From JBGAHD01 sp044226395 (GTDB taxonomy: Bacteria > Pseudomonadota > Gammaproteobacteria > Xanthomonadales > Ahniellaceae), in the NCBI GenBank assembly GCA_044226395.1, contig JBGAHD010000003.1, positions 62,001-126,000 on the forward strand: 64,000 bases of DNA, given 5' to 3'. This document shows, piece after piece, positions 17,295-26,012 of the stretch. The position numbers and the translations under genes are program-made. How positions within the stretch are numbered: position 1 is the first letter of the stretch; every line of letters begins with the position of its first letter. Below the pieces are notes generated by a model, which had not been told where the DNA came from, did no database searches, and worked only from the letters and a program-made list of their open reading frames with translations.

Positions 17295-19316
17295 ATGAAC
17301 ATCTCCCGATATGCCGTTTGTCTGCTCCTGGCCGGCCTGCCGTGGTCACCGACGAGTCGCGCCGACGATGCCGTGGTTGGCACCGGCAGCGCCGCGAGTT
17401 GCACCGAGGCCGCGCTCAACGCGGCGATCGCGCAACTGGTCCCGGGCAATACCTTTCCCGGCGGCGTGATCACGTTCAATTGCGGGCCTAGCCCGGTCAC
17501 GATCACCTTGACCGCGCAGAAGGTGCTGCAAGCCGGCAGCACCCTGGATGGTGGCGACAAGGTCACGCTCGATGGCGGCAATGCCACGCGGCTGATCTTC
17601 GCGCGCGGGCTGCAAAGTCAGATCACCTTGCGCAGGATCGTGCTGAGCAATGGCCGCGTAGGGAATGATTTCGGTGGCGCGATCTATGTCGAGAACGGCG
17701 CGGGTCTGATTCTCGACAACGCGATCGTGCGCTTCAGCCGCGCCAACTTCTCCGGCGGCGCGATCTTCGGCGAAGCGGGCACCACGATCAGTCTGCTCTC
17801 GAGCACCTTGATCGCGAATCAGGCCAACTACGGCGGCGGCATCGCCACCAATGGCGCCTTGAATTTGACCGATGGCCTGATTGCCAACAACACCGCGCTG
17901 CTCGACGAAGGCGGCGGCGTGCAGATCTACGACGCCGTGACCACGGTCAATGGCACGCGCTTTGAGAACAATGGCGCGGTCAATGGCGGCGGCTTTCTTC
18001 AGCGTGGCGGCACGTCGACCTTCACCAACGGCAGCTTCAGCGACAACACGGCGACGCAACGCGGCGGCGGCATCGCGATCTACGGCAATGCGACCTTGCA
18101 ACTGACCGGCACGACGTTCCTGCGCAATCTGGCCGATCAGGGTGGTGCCGTGAGTGTTTCCGGCGTCGATCAAGGCAGCGGTAGCACGCGCGTACGCGCG
18201 AACAAACTGATCGCGAGCAATGTGCGCTTCGAGGCGAATACCGCTATCGAAGGCGGTGGTCTCCATGTCTTTGGCGTGGAGCCACTGCGCAGTGGCCTAG
18301 TGGGTGACGCCGTGCTGACCGGATGCACCTTCGTATCGAACACGGCCACGCGCGGCGGCGGTCTTTACACGCAGGGCTATTTCACGGCGACAGGGCTCGT
18401 CGTCACCGACAACACCGCCACGCGCGGCGCGGGCGCCTACTTCGCGCCGAATTATCTGCAGACGATCTTCGGTGGCGATACTTCGGGCGAAAGCTCACTG
18501 GTCGGCTCGCGCTTCGAGCGCAACATCGCCAGTGGCGCCGGCGGTGGCGCCTTCATGACGCTGGCCGCGCCGGATTTCGCGCGCAGCCAGTTCACCGAGA
18601 ATCGCGCGGCTGATGGCGGCGGCATGGCTCTGGTCGAGAACTCACTGTCCGTGATCAATGCCGTGTCCTTCGTGCGCAATGTCGCCACGCAGCGCGGCGG
18701 CGCGATCTTCATCAACTACGCCTTGCCGGGCGTGATCGTGGCCAACAGTACCTTCAACGCCAATCAGGCTCAGGGCGCGGCCGGCGCGGGTGGCGATGTG
18801 TTCGCCTTCACCGATCTGACGGCGTATCCGACGGGACAAACGCAAGTCTCGCTATTCAACGACACGATGATCAACGGCGTGGCGCAGAACGGCAGCACGG
18901 TCTTCAGCGGCGATGCCAACGACGTACGACTGCGGAACAGCATCGTGTGGCCCCTAATCGGCGGCGCCTGCTTCGCGAGTGGTGGCACCCTGTCTTCCAC
19001 TGGCGGCAACGTCGGCATCTCCGCCAGCTGCCCGTTCAACCAAGCGTCGGACCTCACCGTGTCCGACTACGCCAGCCTCAAACTCGGCGCGCTAGCCGAC
19101 AACGGTGGCGGCATCCTGACGCAACTGCCGCAAGCGGATAGTCCCGTGTTGGAACGACTCAGCTGCGACCCCGGCACCGACTCCCGTGGCCTGCCACGCC
19201 CCGTCGACTTCAACAACGACGCGATTCCACTGTGTGACGCGGGCGCCGTGGAGAGGCAGTTGAGCGAGGGTGGGGGTGGTGGTGGGGATGCGGTGTTCGC
19301 GAACGGGTTTGAATGA
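17295..19316 (+). CDS. Exported right-handed beta-helix protein (polymorphic outer-membrane-type repeats) with FANGFE tail
   Basis: A 673-residue product with a signal peptide ending near SRADD. The body is a long series of Gly-Gly-[GA]-[IL] repeats (SGGAIFGEAGTTIS, YGGGIATNGALN, EGGGVQIYDAV, RGGGIAIYGNATL) spaced about 22-25 residues, each followed by a T-x-F-x-x-N turn. This is the signature of parallel beta-helix adhesin-like or lyase-like surface proteins. The C-terminal segment with RNSIVWPLIGG and a late D-x-G-A-V-E motif resembles the choice-of-anchor family seen after such helices. It ends GGGGDAVFANGFE then stop. A 12-bp hairpin at 19387-19415 follows. Likely cell-surface or secreted. 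The ligand or substrate is unknown. Confidence 0.85.
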   Translation: MNISRYAVCLLLAGLPWSPTSRADDAVVGTGSAASCTEAALNAAIAQLVPGNTFPGGVITFNCGPSPVTITLTAQKVLQAGSTLDGGDKVTLDGGNATRLIFARGLQSQITLRRIVLSNGRVGNDFGGAIYVENGAGLILDNAIVRFSRANFSGGAIFGEAGTTISLLSSTLIANQANYGGGIATNGALNLTDGLIANNTALLDEGGGVQIYDAVTTVNGTRFENNGAVNGGGFLQRGGTSTFTNGSFSDNTATQRGGGIAIYGNATLQLTGTTFLRNLADQGGAVSVSGVDQGSGSTRVRANKLIASNVRFEANTAIEGGGLHVFGVEPLRSGLVGDAVLTGCTFVSNTATRGGGLYTQGYFTATGLVVTDNTATRGAGAYFAPNYLQTIFGGDTSGESSLVGSRFERNIASGAGGGAFMTLAAPDFARSQFTENRAADGGGMALVENSLSVINAVSFVRNVATQRGGAIFINYALPGVIVANSTFNANQAQGAAGAGGDVFAFTDLTAYPTGQTQVSLFNDTMINGVAQNGSTVFSGDANDVRLRNSIVWPLIGGACFASGGTLSSTGGNVGISASCPFNQASDLTVSDYASLKLGALADNGGGILTQLPQADSPVLERLSCDPGTDSRGLPRPVDFNNDAIPLCDAGAVERQLSEGGGGGGDAVFANGFE

Positions 19317-19386
19317 GCGATGTGTCGAACGATTAGTGCGTTCGAGTCGCGATGATCAAGGCGTGTCGAATCGCGATTGCCCCGCG

Positions 19387-19415
19387 AGTCAGCGCCCCAC
19401 TCGGGGGCGCTGACT
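19387..19415. terminator. Bidirectional terminator-like hairpin
   Basis: A perfect 12-bp stem (19387-19398 with 19404-19415) and 5-base loop between two convergent genes (17295-19316 plus, 19488-20657 minus). There is no long T-run on either side, so termination is inferred from stem strength and position. Confidence 0.6.
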
Positions 19416-19487
19416 GGCATCGATGTTCGCTTGCAGCCGAAGCGTTGAAGTTCCTCTTCGGCCGCAAGTCATCATCTCAGGTTCTGA

Positions 19488-20657
19488 TCAGTGCCCCGCG
19501 TCTTCCATCAAATCCCGCGCGGACTGCAGGCTGAGGTTCAGCGAGGGATCTTCGAAGCCATTCAAGAACACGCCATCGCCGAGGACGAGGTCCGAATCGG
19601 TGGCCGTGTTGTTGGCGGTGTTCGGGTCGCCCGGTGATGCTGGTGCCGTGACCGTGACCGACTTGCTGGCCGTATCGCCGGAGACGCCGGTATTGGTCGC
19701 CTGCATGCTGAAGCTCAGCGACTGCCCCGAATTCAGCGTCACAGGCGTGTTCAATTCACCCGTGCCCGAAGCCGCTGGGCAGCTGGCGCCGCCAGCGGCG
19801 GTGCAAGTCCACGGTCCCGCCGAGAGCAAGGTCGACTGCGTGGCCAGCGTCGCGCCCGTGACATCGAGCGGGCCGGCATTGCTCACGACCACCTGATACG
19901 TCGAGCCGCCGCCGGGAGCTTGGATGCCTACGGCATTGTCGACCGCGACTTGAAGATCGGCGGCCTGCAGGGTGCCATCGAGACGAAACGCGGCGGCTTG
20001 CGGCGGCGTGCCAGTGCCGCCGTCAACCAAGTTGTTCCACGTCCCCGCGACGTTCTGCAAACCGTTGGCGCCAACGGGACCCGTCACACCGAGGATGGTG
20101 GTGGGCACCAGCCAAGGGCCGGAGGCCAACGTGCCGCCCAACTGGAATTCCACCCAGAAAGTGCCGGCTTGCAGCTGACAGTTCAGATCGGTCGAGGTCA
20201 CCCACATGATCGGTCGCTGCGTATTGCCGGCGGTCGTCTCGGTGACACGATAGATGTTCGAGAACACCGACGTAGCGTATCGCTCCGTGGTCAAGTCACC
20301 GCAAACAACGGTACCGCCGCCATTGGGCGCCCCATTCCAAATCCGCACGTGCAGTGAATTGAACGTCGATGTCGTCGTCGATCCGGTCTGGTAGCTCAGC
20401 ACGGTCAACGTGTCGATATCGGCCGCGGTGGTCAGCGTGAAATCGTCGGCGACACTGTTATTCGCGGAAGTCTGGGCACCGAAACCGATCGTGCTCATGC
20501 CCAGGCTAGACGATTGCAGTCGACTCTCGTCGGCCCCGCCGGCACCTGCGCCCGGATGAGTCACGACCTGGGTCTGGTCGATTAGAACAGCCGCGCTTAC
20601 TGGCAGGGTCAGCGCCATGAGCGCCATCGGAACAACGGAACGAATTAAGTGGGCCAT
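19488..20657 (-). CDS. Exported protein with DUF11-like repeat domain and internal FLNGFE motif
   Basis: A 389-residue product with a signal peptide (MAHLIRSVVPMALMALTLPVSAA). Residues about 25-235 form a beta-rich domain of unknown family with VADDFTLTTAADIDTLTVLSY, resembling domains that wrap exported sandwich proteins. Residues about 240-360 match a DUF11-type Ig-like repeat (YQVVVSNAGPLDVTGATL to SPGDPNTANNTATDSDLVL). The motif GVFLNGFE follows at once, then 23 more residues. The ATG at 20657 has GAGG 11 bases upstream on this strand; an in-frame TTG at 20672 is less likely. Convergent with the beta-helix gene. Confidence 0.78.
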   Translation of the reverse strand: MAHLIRSVVPMALMALTLPVSAAVLIDQTQVVTHPGAGAGGADESRLQSSSLGMSTIGFGAQTSANNSVADDFTLTTAADIDTLTVLSYQTGSTTTSTFNSLHVRIWNGAPNGGGTVVCGDLTTERYATSVFSNIYRVTETTAGNTQRPIMWVTSTDLNCQLQAGTFWVEFQLGGTLASGPWLVPTTILGVTGPVGANGLQNVAGTWNNLVDGGTGTPPQAAAFRLDGTLQAADLQVAVDNAVGIQAPGGGSTYQVVVSNAGPLDVTGATLATQSTLLSAGPWTCTAAGGASCPAASGTGELNTPVTLNSGQSLSFSMQATNTGVSGDTASKSVTVTAPASPGDPNTANNTATDSDLVLGDGVFLNGFEDPSLNLSLQSARDLMEDAGH

Positions 20658-21150
20658 CGGAATGTGCCTCAAGTGGCAAAGGGTCGGGGTCGCCCCGCGA
20701 GCGTGGGAGAGATCACGCGATTCGTCAAGAGAATGTCGATCGGTTCTCAGTTCGAATGAGCAAATTTAGGTCGATGCTGGCGAAAACGCGCTGGCGATGA
20801 TCGTCATGACGCCAACTCATCGAGGCTGGGCGTGGTGTCAAGGCAGGGAGGGCGGCTACCCCCATGACGTTCAATGGTCATGAGAACACCAAGGGCGTCC
20901 GTCGAGAGACTGAGCAGGCTTAGCTCAACTCGCGGTTGACTTCGAAGGGTCGAGGTTGCTTCTTCGAGCACGGCCAATCTCGGAACGAACCTCGGATTCG
21001 ATCGACCCGGAGTCAACTGTGTGCCCCAGTCGCCGCCGCTTGACTGCTAGGACGATTCGGCCTCGTTGAGATTGATGATGAACAGCGAACTGCCGCCATC
21101 ACGAATAGGCCCTTTGCATCCCACTGATCAATTGAAGTTTCGAGGCGCGA
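20658..21150. other. Gap with no convincing gene
   Basis: About 490 bases upstream of the minus-strand exported protein. Short open frames exist on both strands but their composition looks random. The promoter of the 19488-20657 gene should lie near 20690-20740. From here to about 25040 gene density falls and base composition becomes more AT-rich. Confidence 0.35.
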
Positions 21151-21378
21151 CATGAAACTCAAGATTGGCGACAAGGTTCGAAAGAACCCCCGCGTTGGCA
21201 AGCCAACGACTTCGATCGTTGGGCGCGCGGCGAAGGCATCGGCGTCGTCCTGGAGCCGCCCTTCCCTTTGCCCGACGATGAGGTCGATGTGCGCTGGCCG
21301 AGTGGGCGCTGCTTCGAATCGGTGATCGAGCTCGAACTCGTTCCGTCGGAACCGCCAACGCTTGAATCTGGTAAATAG
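21151..21378 (+). pseudogene. Frameshifted small SH3-like (MIB/HERC2-like) gene
   Basis: From ATG 21151 the frame reads MKLKIGDKVRKNP. It then switches: the +1-shifted frame continues as RWQANDFDRWARGEGIGVV and later DVRWPSGRCFESVIELELVP to TAG at 21378. The joined protein (about 75 residues) resembles small SH3-fold proteins of the MIB/HERC2 kind (G-x-x-V-x-x-x-x-x-W then GxG-x-VV then V-x-W-x-x-G). The break is at a run of five C at about 21183-21187; one extra C would restore a single frame. It may be a real pseudogene in a decaying region, a programmed slip, or a base-calling error. Confidence 0.55.
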
Positions 21379-21415
21379 CGAAGCGTGAGGGAATCGCGCG
21401 GGGGAGGTTCGTGCC

Positions 21416-22141
21416 GTGAAGACTCCACGTCATCACGATTCGGGGCGAGTAGGGGCGGGCGCTACGGAGGGTCCTGAGGAGTCGCGCGGCGTCAACGCCG
21501 AATCCTGGAACCGCATCGGCCGCGAAAAGGCAGCGCGTGTCTGCGCCGTCCTGGAAGACATCATCGATCGCGGTGAAAACGCGAACGAGGATTTGCTCGC
21601 GCCACGTCCCGGCGTTGGCTTGGACGAAGACCAAGAGTCTTCGGATGACAGCGAAGGTGCTGATCTCGGCGGCACGAGCGATTGCGCGGTGAATGTCGGC
21701 AGCTATGACGACATCAAGGCCCGATTTGGCGGACCGCTCGACATCGATGAGTGTCACGCCGCGATCTCGCCCGATGGCCAGTATCTAGCCTACGGTTGGC
21801 AAGACGCCTGGGATGGGCACTACGTCGATCGCGTCCCGTCATCGACCATCGAGCCCTTGGGCCGCATCGCCGCGCGCAGTGAATATCCCTACCGGACTTA
21901 CTTCACTGGCGATTCGAAGTCGGTCGTATCGAACTCGCGTTACGGATTGGGCGGCGTGACCGTTTGCTGCGATATCGCCGCGTTGACCGCCGGCGAAGAC
22001 CTGTCGGCGACCGACGGCGTGCTGCACGTGATCGATCCGTTCACGGAAGCCGAGCCGGGTCGAGAGCGTGGCTACCATCCGCGACGTGAGTTGTTTCGGT
22101 GGGTGTTCTGGGGGTCATTGAATATGCCCACAAAGTGGTAG
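21416..22141 (+). CDS. Protein of unknown function, possibly truncated at the 3' end
   Basis: A 241-residue frame. The most convincing part is residues about 95-215, with SPDGQYLAYGWQDAWDG resembling a WD40/TolB-type propeller blade and later TYFTGDSKSVVSNSRYGLGG. The N-terminal 90 residues are acidic and low in hydrophobics. The last 25 residues (RRELFRWVFWGSLNMPTKW) lie where base composition shifts to the AT-richer block, suggesting that a former longer gene was cut by an insertion. No signal peptide. Function unknown. Confidence 0.5.
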   Translation: MKTPRHHDSGRVGAGATEGPEESRGVNAESWNRIGREKAARVCAVLEDIIDRGENANEDLLAPRPGVGLDEDQESSDDSEGADLGGTSDCAVNVGSYDDIKARFGGPLDIDECHAAISPDGQYLAYGWQDAWDGHYVDRVPSSTIEPLGRIAARSEYPYRTYFTGDSKSVVSNSRYGLGGVTVCCDIAALTAGEDLSATDGVLHVIDPFTEAEPGRERGYHPRRELFRWVFWGSLNMPTKW

Positions 22142-22719
22142 GAAATTCATCCAGAAGTGCTGCACATCATTGTGGTCACTATGAACAGGCCAGAAACTGA
22201 TAAATCGCCAGGCCCAGCAATGCTGCAACGCAGGAGCTACTGGGGAAGCAGGAGAATGTGTCCCGCCTCTATACCAACTACTGTCGTCAAGTGAAATCGT
22301 ATGAGCAATCCCACGTAAACCAAGGCCCGAATCGGTCCAAAAATGCTCCTGATTGCGCCCGAGCTTTGAGGCCTGGTCGCTTGCCCAATAGGGCTGAGGT
22401 CGACGGCAGTGCGGAGTTGCCTCGAGAGTGCCTGACAAAGCAGTGGGTCTTAGCAGCGGCAGCATCGCCGCTAGGCAGCGGCGAGCGCAAAATCAATGCC
22501 AATTTCAGCTCCCAAGCTCTTGCTCTAGACACTAGGCCGGAGGCGGAGTATGAGTGGTGCCCGAATGATCAGAGATTGGCAGGTCCTGAGCAATACGGAC
22601 CCTTGTGTGAATCGGTCGAAAACCCTCAGACCCCGTCTATTGCAATGCTGATCAGTCCTGAACGTTGCTAGAAATGCAATCGGACTTGCGTGCCAAAAAC
22701 TTATGCTGAGGACGAAGCT
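22142..22719. other. Gap at the left edge of the AT-richer block
   Basis: About 580 bases without a gene I can defend. A 137-codon frame on the plus strand and a 116-codon frame on the minus strand overlap, and neither has a recognisable motif. The right part should carry the promoter of the ParA operon. Confidence 0.35.
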
Positions 22720-23601
22720 ATGTCGGTCGTAGTTACGGTAATGAATATGAAGGGCGGAGTGGGAAAAACGACCGTAACAGTCCATTTAGCCGCGGCAACG
22801 GCGGCATATCGTTGGGGTACGAGTAAGGCCTTTAGGGTTTTAGCAATTGACTATGATCCTCAGTTCAATCTTACTCAGTCGCTAATAAAGCAACCGCGTT
22901 ACCAAGAGTTAAGCGACAACAATAGAACCATTCTCTCAGTACTTGTAGATTCAAAGAAGGATCTCAATCCGTACGAATTGCAAGTCCCCAACTCCGATGT
23001 GCCCCCCAAGGTTCTGGATATCGTCGAGAATGTCCATCGATACAAGAGTGGGGCAGTTCTCGATGTCGTGCCCTCCACAATCGATTTGATGTATGTGGCG
23101 CTTGGGCACAGCAATACTGATCCGAAGCCCATCGAGACTCGCTTCAAGAAGTTTATTCTCGAATGTCGAAAGAACTATGATCTTGTGTTAATTGATTGTC
23201 ATCCGGCTGGGTCTCTATTTACTAAGACTAGTCTAAGAAATTCAGATTATGTCTTGATCCCTGTAATTCCTCAGAACTACGCGGTGCGGGGTATCGGGCT
23301 AATGAAATCATTTATTGAGAAGAAGAGTGTTGGTGATTCTTCTCCTACTCCATCAATACTCTTCAATTGCACAGATAGGGTCGGTACGTCGAAGCTTGAG
23401 AACGATATCCGAATAGATCCAAAATATTCGAGTCTTTGCATGAATAACACACTTAAAAAATACAAGGCATTTTCTGATCTCGGGGCCGGTGGTGATTTCG
23501 TCTGGGATAGCAAGAAGCCATACAGCACGGAGGCGGCGAGAAACCTCGGGGCCGTGTGCAAAGAATTCCTGGAACGTATCAAGTTGGTTGAACCAAAATG
23601 A
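22720..23601 (+). CDS. ParA/MinD-family ATPase, first gene of a three-gene operon
   Basis: A 293-residue P-loop ATPase with a deviant Walker A motif, KGGVGKTT (residues 11-18), Walker A-prime/switch AIDYDPQFN and Walker B LVLIDCHPAG. It has the ParA-type segment SDYVLIPVIPQNYAVRGIGL. ParA proteins dimerise on ATP, bind DNA non-specifically and position cargo such as plasmids or protein clusters. No ParB gene or parS-like repeats are visible; two unknown genes overlapping by 4 bases each follow. The ATG at 22720 has GAGG 11 bases upstream; a GTG at 22690 is an alternative. Codon use is AT-rich compared with the window. It could serve partition, placement of an unknown complex, or defence. Confidence 0.85.
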   Translation: MSVVVTVMNMKGGVGKTTVTVHLAAATAAYRWGTSKAFRVLAIDYDPQFNLTQSLIKQPRYQELSDNNRTILSVLVDSKKDLNPYELQVPNSDVPPKVLDIVENVHRYKSGAVLDVVPSTIDLMYVALGHSNTDPKPIETRFKKFILECRKNYDLVLIDCHPAGSLFTKTSLRNSDYVLIPVIPQNYAVRGIGLMKSFIEKKSVGDSSPTPSILFNCTDRVGTSKLENDIRIDPKYSSLCMNNTLKKYKAFSDLGAGGDFVWDSKKPYSTEAARNLGAVCKEFLERIKLVEPK

Positions 23602-24089
23602 ACGATTCCCGAGACAAATTGGTCAGAGTGGTTGTTGGTGCGATCGTCGCTTGCGCATCGAGCGATAGAGAGTTGCGGGATATGCGGAGGGTGATTACGT
23701 CCGACCCAGATTTCTTGACTGAGATCGATTTTGCGATCGATGCGTTCAGTAACATCATGCGGAAACTCCCTCGGAAGCTGCCTCAGAAAGAGCTCGTATT
23801 TGAGTCTGGGAGCTTCACAAGCTCAAGTCAAAGCCCCGTCTTGAAGGCGGCTTTTCAAGAGATTCAGAAGATATCTCCTAACAAAAAGAAGGTGGTTTCG
23901 GCGATATCAGAAATCGAACCCAGCCTTTTGAGTGAGCGAGATATTGCAAAGGCATCAGCGAGCGAGATTCTAAGAAAATTCTTTGCAGCCAGCGATGATC
24001 TGGGGGTTCTCACCTTGCTTAACAAGCTTCGTGGCGAAACCGCGCCAGACCCTTTTCTGATGGCAATGCATGGTAGGCGTGAGAAATGA
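23598..24089 (+). CDS. Unknown protein, second gene of the ParA operon
   Basis: A 163-residue, mostly helical, charged protein (MNDSRDKLVRVVVGAIVACASSD). Its start ATGA overlaps the ParA stop, so it is probably translationally coupled. A basic stretch MRKLPRKLPQKEL lies near residue 55. There is no signal peptide, membrane helix or known domain. Its position suggests a partner of the ParA ATPase, such as an adaptor or regulator, but it shows no ParB-like helix-turn-helix. AT-rich codon use matches its neighbours. Confidence 0.65.
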   Translation: MNDSRDKLVRVVVGAIVACASSDRELRDMRRVITSDPDFLTEIDFAIDAFSNIMRKLPRKLPQKELVFESGSFTSSSQSPVLKAAFQEIQKISPNKKKVVSAISEIEPSLLSERDIAKASASEILRKFFAASDDLGVLTLLNKLRGETAPDPFLMAMHGRREK

Positions 24090-24790
24090 CCAAGCTCTTA
24101 AAGCAGGAAATCTTGAAGATCGATTGGATCCAGAATCGAGATAGGTTTCTTGCCCAGGCGTCAGATTTGAATGCAATCGACGAGGCGTCGACTATATTTG
24201 CTTTCTGGGCGAAGCAAATTGAGACCCTTGAAGGGTCAAATTCAGCGATCGCCTTTCTGCGCTCTGCCCAAGCATCCAACTTCCAAGCAATTGCTACGTG
24301 TTCAGTTGGTCTTTATCCCGCCTCTGCAGCTGCGACGAGAGGGATTGTTGAAGGGGTTCTGTACTATTCGTACTTTCGAACTCATCATTCCGAGCTTGCA
24401 ACGTTGGTTCGCGACAGAAGTTACTACGTTAGTCGGGCGGATGTGATCGAGTACCACAAGCGGCATACGCCAGAATTCAAGAAGTGCGAGCAGTCCCTTG
24501 GGTTGCTGTCGCGCCTCGACAACTGGTACGGAGGAATCTCAGCGATCGTGCATGGACAGATACCTGGGAAGTGGGTATCTGGAGCGTCACTTGGGGCAAT
24601 TACTTCATCTCAGGTGATCTGTTCCGAGGTATGTTCTAGCATTCAGAGCGCGCTTCAGTTGGCGCATGAGCTTCTTCTCGTCACGGTTGGACGTGAGTTT
24701 TGGGAGCGGTTTGAGTCGGACACGAAAGTGCACTTGACTAAGGGGCTTGCACAGAATGTCAGGGGAGTTCTCGGGTTTGACAAGGCGTGA
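24086..24790 (+). CDS. Unknown helical protein (HEPN- or DUF5677-like appearance), third gene of the ParA operon
   Basis: A 234-residue helical protein overlapping the previous stop by 4 bases (ATGA). The segments ASAAATRGIVEGVLYYSYF and, about 90 residues later, YGGISAIVHGQIPG recall the paired helices of DUF5677/HEPN-type proteins found in many defence and toxin loci. However, the classic HEPN R-x4-6-H RNase motif is not present, so nuclease activity is not supported. No membrane segment. It may be the effector or cargo of the ParA system; this is inference from position only. Confidence 0.65.
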   Translation: MTKLLKQEILKIDWIQNRDRFLAQASDLNAIDEASTIFAFWAKQIETLEGSNSAIAFLRSAQASNFQAIATCSVGLYPASAAATRGIVEGVLYYSYFRTHHSELATLVRDRSYYVSRADVIEYHKRHTPEFKKCEQSLGLLSRLDNWYGGISAIVHGQIPGKWVSGASLGAITSSQVICSEVCSSIQSALQLAHELLLVTVGREFWERFESDTKVHLTKGLAQNVRGVLGFDKA

Positions 24791-25040
24791 CGGCGTCAGA
24801 ATTCGAATTGTTGTCGATACTGGGGTACTTGAGTGCTTGTAGGCTCTTGAGCGTTGATTCCGATGAGCCGCGGCACTTGAGATTTTCAAGATGTTCATTC
24901 GTGCGCACTCCACAGGCGACTCGATTGAGGACTGTCCAATTTGCAGACTGGCTAGTTGACCGACTGCTTTCTTTGTTGATTGGAGGGCCGCGTGGGCGTG
25001 CGAGGTTCTCGTTAATTGCGGCTCCTAGAATTTGAAACTC

Positions 25041-26012
25041 CTACGACGCATCCCCCCGCCTCATATGATGCGCCTGCCGATCAATAAACGTCTGCGCGGG
25101 ATCAATCCCCTTGCTTCGCAGCAGGTGATTGCGCACGGCCGCTTCGACGAGCACCGCCAAGTTGCGACCTGGCGCCACGGGGATGGTGATCTGCGGCACC
25201 TGCACGTCGAGGATGTCGCGGGTGGAGGACATGCCGAAGAGGCGGTCGAGGTCGCCGCCGGTGTTGGCGCTGGGGGCGGTGAGGTGCACGATCAGGCGCA
25301 GGTATTTGTTGCGCTTGACTGCGGTGTGACCAAACATCTCGCGTACGTTCAAGATGCCGAGGCCGCGAACTTCGAGCAGATCGACGAGCATTTCGGGGCA
25401 GGTGCCGTCGAGCATGTCGGGGGCGATCTGGGTGAATTCGGGGGCGTCGTCGGCGATCAAACGGTGGCCGCGGGTGATCAGTTCGAGGGCGAGTTCGCTT
25501 TTGCCAGCGCCGGATTCGCCCGTTAGCAGCAGGCCAATCGAATACACCTCCATGAAGGTGCCGTGCAGGGTGATGCGTCGCGCGAGCACGCGCGCGAGGT
25601 GGTACTGCACATAGGTCAGCAGTTCGTGGCCGCGATGGGTGCTGATCCATAGCGGCACGCCGACTTCCTCGGCGGCGGCCTTGAGATCGCTGGGCGCGAT
25701 CTGATCGCGCGTGACGATGATCGCGGCCGGGCGATAGGTCATGATTTTCTCGATGGTCTCCCAGCGTTGCTTGGGGTCGAGTTCATCGAGATAGCGCAGT
25801 TCTTCCTTGCCGACGATCTGGATCTTGTTGGGATAGATGATATTGAGATAACCCACGAGCGAGGGCCGCCGTTCGCGGTACTCGCCGGTGTCGATCAACT
25901 GATGTTCGCCGCGCTTGCCGGCGACCCAGCGCAGGCCGAAGCGGGCTTGCAGTTCGTCGAAGATCTCGCGCGCGGAGACTTGCCGCCCGCCATTGCCCTC
26001 GCGCGAATTCAT
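25041..26012 (-). CDS. hprK: HPr kinase/phosphorylase
   Basis: A 323-residue bifunctional enzyme that phosphorylates and dephosphorylates a Ser of HPr, linking the PTS to regulation. The N-terminal domain (1-130) is followed by Walker A GESGAGKS (165-172), the P-loop-adjacent DDAPEF and the family signature EVRGLGILNVREMFG (214-228). It overlaps ptsN by 4 bases. In xanthomonads this gene is usually followed by rapZ and other PTS genes; here the AT-richer block with the ParA operon lies downstream instead, so that continuation is missing or displaced. Confidence 0.95.
   Translation of the reverse strand: MNSREGNGGRQVSAREIFDELQARFGLRWVAGKRGEHQLIDTGEYRERRPSLVGYLNIIYPNKIQIVGKEELRYLDELDPKQRWETIEKIMTYRPAAIIVTRDQIAPSDLKAAAEEVGVPLWISTHRGHELLTYVQYHLARVLARRITLHGTFMEVYSIGLLLTGESGAGKSELALELITRGHRLIADDAPEFTQIAPDMLDGTCPEMLVDLLEVRGLGILNVREMFGHTAVKRNKYLRLIVHLTAPSANTGGDLDRLFGMSSTRDILDVQVPQITIPVAPGRNLAVLVEAAVRNHLLRSKGIDPAQTFIDRQAHHMRRGDAS

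Larger units (their letters stand above)
22090..25035. mobile_element. AT-richer accessory block (probable horizontally acquired island)
   Basis: Compared with the strongly GC-skewed flanks, codon use here is full of A/T third positions (AAA, ATT, AAT runs). The block sits between a probably truncated gene and hprK, and carries a tight three-gene operon with a ParA-like ATPase. I found no integrase, transposase, tRNA or clear direct repeats at its ends, so the transfer mechanism and exact limits are unknown. The coordinates are approximate and based on composition alone. Confidence 0.55.

Noticed and set aside
20804..21201. Short minus-strand frames of 60-70 codons
   Set aside because: No motifs, no good start context, and composition without protein-like hydrophobic patterning.
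22258..22671. 137-codon plus-strand frame at the left of the AT-richer block
   Set aside because: No recognisable domain or ribosome site, and an overlapping minus-strand frame (22115-22465) is equally open; composition looks random.
24791..25040. Possible tRNA attachment site next to the AT-rich block
   Set aside because: No cloverleaf-compatible sequence or flanking direct repeat could be found by eye.
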